From Tritrichomonas musculus (lineage: Eukaryota; Parabasalia; Tritrichomonadida; Tritrichomonadidae): DNA of 64,000 nucleotides. The position numbers and the translations under genes are program-made. Positions 57,880-64,000 of the stretch are shown piece after piece. How positions within the stretch are numbered: position 1 is the stretch's first letter; each line of letters starts with the position of its first letter. The stretch is taken from contig JAPFFF010000006.1 in the NCBI GenBank assembly GCA_039105265.1, positions 4,030,001-4,094,000 on the forward strand, read 5' to 3'. The notes under the pieces are model-generated. The model did not search any database. It saw nothing but the letters and a program-made list of their open reading frames with translations, and was not told the origin of the DNA.

Positions 57880-59772
57880 TTATTGATTCGTAGAAAGTTT
57901 TTTCAACAATTCAGAGGCAGATTCTAAGTGGCTTAAAGCTTGCCTCGTTTGTTCATTATCAGTTACAGACAAGATAGCGCGCTGATTTTGAATAATTGCG
58001 TTAACAAGCTCGTAATTTGATTCAATAAGAGGTCTTACTTCTTCAAGCTTTTCTTTGCTAGGTTTATTTGTTCTTTGGGCTGCACGTTTAGTTGGTCCTG
58101 CGCTTGAGCTGTTACGAAGAATAGCGCTGCTGCTATTTTCGTCGTTTTGAAGATCGATGCCGCGATTTTGAACACGTTGGTTCGTATTTGTTGGGCTTCT
58201 TCCTTTGTTTGCGCTACTAGAATTATTTCCAGTATGTTCTGAATCTGTACCAATATCTACATCAAGTAATACATCATAATCGTCGTTTGGTTCTTGCGAA
58301 ATTGTTACCTTTCTTTCCTTTACGTTAACATTTTCATCATTTGACAAATCTTGATTGCTTTCTTGATTATTTTCATCATCGATGTTGTGATCATTTTCGG
58401 TATCCCCCTCATTAGTGTAATTAGTATTGTTCTCAGATTGGGTTTGAATTTCATTACTCTCAGCATTTTCATCAATTTCGTCGTTATTGATTTCTTCATC
58501 TTGATCAAGTGGATTAATTCCGCAGTCAACAACTTCAACATAATCATACTCGTTTTCATCTTCATTCCCTTCTTCTTCTTCTTCTTCATCAAGCTCATTT
58601 GCTGTTGCATTAGACTGGGTATTTTCATCGAGTAATTGGTCATCTTGCTTATCTTCTTCTTCATTATTATATACACCTGATGAATTTTCATTATTTTCCG
58701 GTAACAATGAATTGGAATCTGAATTGTTGATTTCTGGTGATTGTAATTCGTTTTCATTATCGCTGGCTAAGTCATTATCTTTGTCTTTATTTGCAGAATT
58801 GTGAGATGATGAAAGTTCAACAGCTGATTGCTCTTCTTCCTCATGTGCATTCTGTTTTTTAGAATTTGAAGAAGGTTCAGACTGTTGCTTTCTTTTATTT
58901 CTGGGTTTGGAACTTGAATATCTAGATGAAGAAGATTGGAAAGCATTTCCATCTTTATTTGAGCCGCGAGACTTTGTGCTATGGCGCTTGTTTGATGACG
59001 CTGATAATGGTTGATCCTTTTCTTCTTCTTCTTCATTGCTTTGAGGGAATGTAGCATTACTACTTGACTTGTTTCCATTTCTATCTTTGCGAGTTTGCTT
59101 TGGTGCGCTTTTACTCGATTGTCTATTTTTAGATGTTGAAGATTTTGATTTATTGGATGCATGGCTTCCAGCAGATTCCATCGCTCCATGTCTTGATGTA
59201 GATGTATGACTATGTACTGAAACGCTGGCTGTTGATCCTTTGTCAGAGTATCGACCAGAGCGGCTTCCAGTTTCTGAATAAGTATAAGAATAAGAATAAG
59301 AGTAATTCTTATAGTCATCATCGTATTGACTTCCTTGATTTTCATTATCATCACTGTAATAATCATTGTTTTCACTTAATTCTTCTTCTTCGTTAGATTC
59401 AGTATTATCTGAATATTCATTTGAATCAGATTCTGAGTTTTGATATGCTTGGCGATATCCATTGCTGGCATTAGATGGACTTCCACGATGTGTAGAATCT
59501 TGGTAACGGCTATTATTATAATTATTGGAGTTGTAACCTCTGTCATTTGAATTCTTACCGGTGCTGTTACCATATCTGTCAGAACCATAACGAGTAGGGC
59601 TTTGAGAATTTTTTGATGAAGAACAAAAATCAAGTGTTCCAGAACGAAGTTTAAATTGCATTAGAGGAGAAATAGTTTTAAAGGTCATTGGTCCGTTTGA
59701 CTTTTGTGGTGGTGTATAACTGCAGTTAAGGTTTGATCTATCAATCGAAGATTTACGAGTTGGAGAATACAT
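57880..59772 (-). CDS. Disordered Ser/Asn/Glu-rich protein
   Basis: The product is 630 aa. The first 60 residues contain a basic Ser/Pro segment (MYSPTRKSSIDRSNLNCSYT, then TFKTISPLMQFKLRSGTLDF) that is the most conserved-looking part. Residues about 60-520 are low complexity. They include S/N/Y repeats, a YSYSYTYS run, Ser/Lys-rich stretches and acidic runs (EEEEEGNEDENE). The C-terminal 70 residues are helical and ordered (KEKLEEVRPLIESNYELVNA, ILSVTDNEQTRQALSHLESA). No signal peptide or membrane segment is seen. The plan (short basic motif, long disordered acidic region, helical tail) fits a scaffold or regulatory protein, with many possible phosphorylation sites. No family is recognised. 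Confidence 0.7.
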   Translation of the reverse strand: MYSPTRKSSIDRSNLNCSYTPPQKSNGPMTFKTISPLMQFKLRSGTLDFCSSSKNSQSPTRYGSDRYGNSTGKNSNDRGYNSNNYNNSRYQDSTHRGSPSNASNGYRQAYQNSESDSNEYSDNTESNEEEELSENNDYYSDDNENQGSQYDDDYKNYSYSYSYTYSETGSRSGRYSDKGSTASVSVHSHTSTSRHGAMESAGSHASNKSKSSTSKNRQSSKSAPKQTRKDRNGNKSSSNATFPQSNEEEEEKDQPLSASSNKRHSTKSRGSNKDGNAFQSSSSRYSSSKPRNKRKQQSEPSSNSKKQNAHEEEEQSAVELSSSHNSANKDKDNDLASDNENELQSPEINNSDSNSLLPENNENSSGVYNNEEEDKQDDQLLDENTQSNATANELDEEEEEEGNEDENEYDYVEVVDCGINPLDQDEEINNDEIDENAESNEIQTQSENNTNYTNEGDTENDHNIDDENNQESNQDLSNDENVNVKERKVTISQEPNDDYDVLLDVDIGTDSEHTGNNSSSANKGRSPTNTNQRVQNRGIDLQNDENSSSAILRNSSSAGPTKRAAQRTNKPSKEKLEEVRPLIESNYELVNAIIQNQRAILSVTDNEQTRQALSHLESASELLKKLSTNQ

Positions 59773-61116
59773 TTATAAAAAAATATTTTTTCGAAATTAT
59801 ATAAAATTTTTTTCAATGCAAAACGGTTAAGGATTTGAAAATCAAGATAGCCATTCAAATTTTCTGATTTTTTGTGAATTTTTTTTAAAAAAGTGAAATT
59901 TCATTTCATGTTTTTTTTAAAACTAATTTATATCAATGATTTTTATTATTAATTTAAAAAAATGTATTAAAATAAAATTCTTTTTGACTTTTAAATATTT
60001 GAAAAATATAAATGAATACTAATAAGTGATTGTTGGTAGAATAAATTTGATTAGGCATGTTATTTTGAAATATCAATATCAGAATTGACACTCTTTTAAT
60101 CTTGATTTTCGATTATCAGTTTGTTAATCTGTTATCGATATTCTCATGAAATCATTAATCAAATCAGAAATGCTATATGAAAAAATATAGAAAAATTGAT
60201 AACAATAAAGAGGAGGGTCAACTAATTGAATGGCCTTTTTTCACATTGTTTTCATTTTTTTGCGTTATGTAATTAAAAAATTCAAAATTTTATTTTATTT
60301 ATAAATAATATAATAATAATTATATATAAATATTACTTTTATGATTTGATTAAGGACAATCGATGAAAAATGGAGATTCTCAATTTCAAATAATTCAAGA
60401 TAGATCAAATGATGATTTAAAAGTATCGGTTAATATAACTAGAATAAATCAGTCGAGATTCGATATTTTTACAAACTGGCTGAGATATAACCAGTTTTTT
60501 GAAATAATTACTGATGATATTAAATCAAACATTGTCCCAAATTCAACACACCAAATCATTCGAAAACAATATATTAGATATATATGCGTATAATAAATCT
60601 ATTTATTCGACTAAATTTCAAATCCCAACTACCAATTTTATATTGAGTCATGATGAGTTACACTCAATCATTTGTTTTATACATTCTCTCAAGCAAATAT
60701 ATGAATTGATTTAAACTATCGTATGAGTAATTATTTTTTATATCTATATTAATGATTAAATATGCAAGAATATTTAAAAAATATTAATATCCCATCAAGA
60801 AAAATTTGTAAATCTAATATACTAAAATTTGAAAAGAAAAAATTGAGAGAAAAAAATATTTTTATATGCATTCAAATTAGACTAATATGGAATAAAACAT
60901 TTTTATCTCAATAATATAAATAAATTATAGAGATATTTTAGATAGAAAAACTATTATATATTATTTTAAATATTATATGTACTTATGAAAATTCCAAACC
61001 AATTATACTATGAGTTTTTGTGTCAAAAATCTGTTGACTTCCTCTCAATGATTTTAAAAAGAAAGAAATATTAAAAAAAAAATTGAATAATATCAGAGGA
61101 GATACATTTTATAAAT
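59773..61116. other. 1.3-kb AT-rich region
   Basis: Apart from a doubtful small ORF at 60363 no gene is seen. AAAAAAGTGAAATTTCATTTC lies around 59888-59908, about 120 bp upstream of the Ser/Asn/Glu-rich gene. AGAGGAGGGTCAAC near 60209 and its rough complement near 61036 look like inverted ends but have no matching flanking duplication. Confidence 0.4.
60363..60714 (+). pseudogene. Possible small broken ORF
   Basis: A 76-codon frame (MKNGDSQFQIIQDRSNDDLK at its start) ends at 60593. An overlapping frame continues to 60714 with reasonable composition (PTTNFILSHDELHSIICFIH). One frameshift would explain this. No family is recognised and it may be noise in AT-rich DNA. Confidence 0.2.
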
Positions 61117-61243
61117 ATGCAATTATGGCAAACAATATTTACTCAACATTTGGAGGATGATGTAGATAATTTACGTATAGTCTCATGGACAGAATTAGCT
61201 TTTGGAGTTGCAGGTACTGCTGGGTAAATAGGTTCTATTGGTA

Positions 61244-62733
61244 AAGTTTATAAAAAAACCAGTTCCTTTCAAAAAAAACTAGTTCCTAAATTTTTGTTTT
61301 TCTCAATTTTCAATTGAAATATAGAAATTTAACAGAAAATTTGAATAATAAAAGTATTATCGGCCCAAATTCGATAATTTATGGTTAAATTGAAGGCCAA
61401 AAAACAAAAATCATAAAATTCGAATAAATACAATCATTATCGAGAAATTTTTATTTGACTGGAATATAAGAATGCTTATCAAATGTAACGAGGTCGAGTG
61501 GTTGAGTTAAGTGGCTTGAATGAGGAACTAAATATTTCACAATCAAATGATGAGATCTTAAATCAAAATCTCTTAATGCAACTGCATGTGCGGCAAGTCC
61601 ATCAAGTATTAGAACTGCATTTCCGGAATAACCTGTCCTTTTATGCTCTTCTTCCCATTTATTATCTAAAAATGGGAAAAAAAATTCTTTTAACCACAAT
61701 TTTGTTATTTCTGTGGTTGTAAAACCTTTTGACTGAAATTTTAAGTATACATTCTGGCATGTTAACTTTTTGAGAAGAATTGCATCAAACTGTTTTTCTC
61801 GGAATAATAACAAGCGGTTTTGAGTACGTACCGTCACAACATATACAATGGACCAATGTCGATCTTTTGGTACTCCTTCTTACAGGAATTTTTATAAAGG
61901 ATTTAGTATATGAGGAATCGACAATCACTTTCATGGAATGCGTGTCAACGTATTCATCTTGTCCTGCCTCATCCATATTGAAAACTAATGAGGCAGGAAC
62001 ACCGTTGACACACATTCCCAAGTCAGTATAATAATTGTTGATGTCAATCATATTAACATTGACACGGTCCTCGTCCTGTGGTTCACCATCAACTATATTG
62101 AATTTTTCTGAATCAATGATATAGTTTCTTAATGTGTCAACAGAAACAAATTTTTGGAACATTTGAATTGAAATTTGTTCAATGTCATAAAGGGTTGGGT
62201 GCTTGTTCACGGATAATAAAGACTGTATTTTCTGAAATAATAATTGTTGTTGTTCTTCGTTGAGCGTTGGCGACCTTCCATTTTCGTTATTTCCAAGAGG
62301 AAGGCTAAGCTGTTTCTCAAATGCTTTGTGATCCACAGCAAATAGTTTTGAAACTTTGCATTTTGACCAACCAAAAGCTCGTAAAAGTGAATATGTATTT
62401 TGGCATTGTGATCTATAATCAAATGTCACTGTTCAAAACCCATTCAACACATAAAGTATCGAATGTGTCTTTAATCCAGGATAAATCCAACTCTCTCACT
62501 GGCAACCTTTCGATAGAGTAACACATGTTCTTACTTTAAAAGAATGGCCGACCTTGGTCTATTTAAATATTTATCGTTCAAAAAATTTTAAAAATTTTTC
62601 GGAACTACTTTGAAATAATGAAAAATAAACCAAACAAATTTTATACCACTAATTAAAAAATAATTAATAAACTATTCAAAATAAATTTAGGAACTACTTT
62701 TAAGCGGTTAGGAACTGGTATTTTTGTTTACTT
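61244..62733 (-). mobile_element. Pogo/Tc1-like DNA transposon inserted at TA
   Basis: The element is 1490 bp. Terminal inverted repeats of about 50 bp begin AAGTTTATAAAAAAACCAGT on the left and (inverted) AAGTAAACAAAAATACCAGT on the right. Each carries AGTTCCT twice. TA dinucleotides at 61242-61243 and 62734-62735 are the target duplication usual for the Tc1/mariner superfamily. The interior holds one transposase gene on the minus strand. The insertion lies within the virus-like ORF, so it is younger than that fragment. Confidence 0.85.
61451..62526 (-). pseudogene. DDE_1 (pogo/Tigger-type) transposase, frameshifted
   Basis: About 358 codons in three frames. The start is probably ATG 62526 (MCYSIERLPVRELDLSWIKD). 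A frameshift near 62425 leads into the main part, with a helix-turn-helix region (LLRAFGWSKCKVSKLFAVDH). A second frameshift near 61790 precedes the C-terminal part. The three catalytic acids are visible: SLVFNMDEAGQDEY, NAVLILDGLAAHAV and SSHLTQPLDLVTFD. The last, with its HLTQPLD motif, is the hallmark of pogo/Tigger transposases of the DDE_1 family. With two frameshifts it is probably inactive, though otherwise well kept, so decay is recent. Confidence 0.85.
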
Positions 62734-63607
62734 TATGCAGCTATTTCCAGATGGTATAAGCTTTCCTACCATAAAAGGTGGAGGATTCCTTAAAAGGTTA
62801 TTCTCGCATAAGTCCACCAAAGGTATGAGTGATTTGGTTAGAAATAGTATTAACTTCATGTCAGGTACTACAGCAAGAAGCATAACCAAAGATATAACAC
62901 CAATAATTACCTGGTGTGAAGAGGAGTATAAGCAACTAGATGAACTACCTTTTACTGATGAAAATGATAACCTTGATACAGGAACCTTGACATTAAGTGG
63001 TGCTATGGATATCAGCAATATGTTTAGGGATTCACTCAAGCCTTGTTTCAAGTTGTTAGCTGAGAAGGTCAATGAGCTCGATGCAGAGTTTGATAAATAC
63101 CCTACTGTATATGAAGCTAATGAAGGTCTAGAAGTACTTATAGGTAGGATAGAAGCATTAGAAAGTGAAAATATCGCATTAAAAGATACTATAGCAGCAA
63201 TGGAAGCTAGAATTTATGCGCTTGAACCACATGGACCACCAACACCAACTTTGCCTGATTTCTATCAAGGGTTTACATATCATGAAGTTGGTGAAAATGA
63301 TTATTACATTACTGAAGAAAGACAACCAGGAGTATTGTATTTTGATTTTAGTTTTGCTACGTATAATGATGATACAGAATATGTTGGAGTATTTGATGAT
63401 TTAGATGATGTCGTACACTATGTTAGGTTCAAATGGGATAAAGAGAATGATGAATATATATATTATCTTGATGAATTAAATGGAAATACAGAACCTTTAA
63501 CTCAAAATTCAAGCAGTTATTGTAAAGTTCCAGATGAACTAAAGGATTCATTTGGTTCATCATTATATCATCGTGAACCATATCTTGAAGTTTATTCAAA
63601 ACCATAA

Positions 63608-64000
63608 AATATCATGAGTATGAAGTCATACACGAGATTCTCGGGGCAGGTACCTGTACCGTTTCATAGATGGTGGGCATTGAGGTGGGTGGGTGGGGTA
63701 ACAAGAAAAGAAAACAAAAAGAAGAAGAAATTTTTTTTATTTTTTATTTTATTTTTTTTAACTAGTTCGTGTTGACGCATGGGGGGCATGCCCCGCGGAA
63801 ACCGGCTAGTATATACTACTACAGTGCCTAGGTTAATTCTTTCAAACAGATCTCAGTGATATGCCCACAGAGATTTAACCTAGGCACTTCACGTTTAAAC
63901 CATATAACAGATATTTTTAAAAGTAAACCAGGAAACATATTATAACAAGAAAGTTATATCAAATGCATATTTCAAATGTTATTTTATGATTAATATATAT
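63608..64000. other. GC-rich, palindrome-rich tail
   Basis: An abrupt GC-rich island follows the virus-like fragment. CAGGTACCTG is at 63647-63656, a GGTGGGTGGGTGGGG run is near 63683-63698, and GGGGCATGCCCC is at 63783-63794, running into CCGCGG. A perfect 14-bp inverted repeat AGTGCCTAGGTTAA / TTAACCTAGGCACT is at 63823-63836 and 63875-63888. This may be the terminal region of the virus-like element or of another element starting at the window edge. No gene is seen. Confidence 0.5.

Larger units (their letters stand above)
61117..63607 (+). mobile_element. Broken virus-like (possibly Maverick/Polinton-type) fragment, interrupted by a transposon
   Basis: Coding-like sequence with less AT-biased codons lies on both sides of the DNA transposon at 61244-62733: a short left part (about 61117-61242) and a long right part (62735-63607, about 290 codons). 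The right part has a Gly-rich segment, a coiled coil (about 63130-63220) and an acidic, Tyr-rich C-terminal domain of beta character. Its style resembles structural or fibre-like genes of Maverick/Polinton elements, which are abundant in trichomonads. No polymerase, integrase, ATPase or capsid gene is in view, so the family is uncertain; a host repeat gene is the alternative. It is broken, with at least two breaks including the insertion. The remaining frame is long, suggesting a fairly young copy. Confidence 0.4.

Noticed and set aside
58320-59633. Met/Ile/Lys-rich ORFs overlapping the Ser/Asn/Glu-rich gene
   Set aside because: Composition is that of a shifted frame of low-complexity sequence; the main frame has an ordered, conserved-looking start and end.
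60209-61045. Inverted ends AGAGGAGGGTCAAC / GTTGACTTCCTCT as another transposable element
   Set aside because: The repeat is imperfect and the flanks show no matching target duplication.
1-64000. tRNA, rRNA and CRISPR genes
   Set aside because: No cloverleaf with a GGTTCGAAT-type T-arm, no rRNA-like conserved block and no regularly spaced repeat-spacer array was found by eye.

Overview
The window looks like nuclear DNA of a parabasalid flagellate, most likely Tritrichomonas or a close relative. This is inferred from the following. The DNA is very AT-rich with gene-dense blocks. Almost all genes are single exons. Many stop codons overlap a TAAA tetranucleotide, the trichomonad polyadenylation signal. 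The gene families are typical of the group: BTB-like/F5/8 type C (discoidin) proteins, DUF3447 ankyrin proteins, R2R3 Myb proteins and long coiled-coil proteins. Starts are given at the first in-frame ATG; where the longest open frame began at TTG or GTG the start was moved inwards.

Layout. 1-9 kb is mostly gene-poor: the tail of a K/E/S-rich ORF, one coiled-coil gene, a decayed gene followed by a poly(A) tract, two fold-back MITEs (the second at 9.1 kb), and a DUF3447 ankyrin gene whose C-terminal repeats are split by AT-rich tandem-repeat spacers. 9.5-41.8 kb is gene-dense: three BTB/F5/8C proteins, a GT11-like fucosyltransferase, a propeller protein, a VPS37A-like ESCRT-I subunit, a giant coiled-coil protein, a TMEM128-like protein, a 1038-aa surface protein, AMMECR1, an Asn/Gln-rich protein, a HEAT/TOG protein, a DUF3431 protein, the TORC1 subunit Raptor with a huge poly-Q insertion, a coiled-coil protein and a UBX-domain CDC48 adaptor. 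41.8-46.4 kb is a gene desert holding a 2.3-kb non-autonomous element with a 10-bp target duplication and a second element nested in it. 46.4-54.4 kb holds a Myb factor, a methyltransferase, a fourth BTB/F5/8C protein, a bacterial-type cupin, an OFD1-like LisH protein and a BTB coiled-coil protein. 54.9-55.8 kb is another terminal-inverted-repeat element. A second ankyrin gene with interrupted repeats and a disordered Ser/Asn/Glu-rich protein follow. The last 3 kb holds a broken virus-like (possibly Maverick/Polinton-type) fragment with a pogo/Tc1-like transposon inserted in it, then a GC-rich, palindrome-rich tail.

There is no operon logic. Themes shared by the genes are growth signalling (Raptor), ubiquitin and endosome handling (UBX, VPS37A-like), cell surface and glycosylation (surface protein, GT11-like, DUF3431) and the cytoskeleton/basal body (OFD1-like, TOG-like, coiled coils). 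The most unusual signals are the ankyrin-junction spacers seen at two independent loci and a set of five non-autonomous elements defined purely by inverted ends and matching target duplications.
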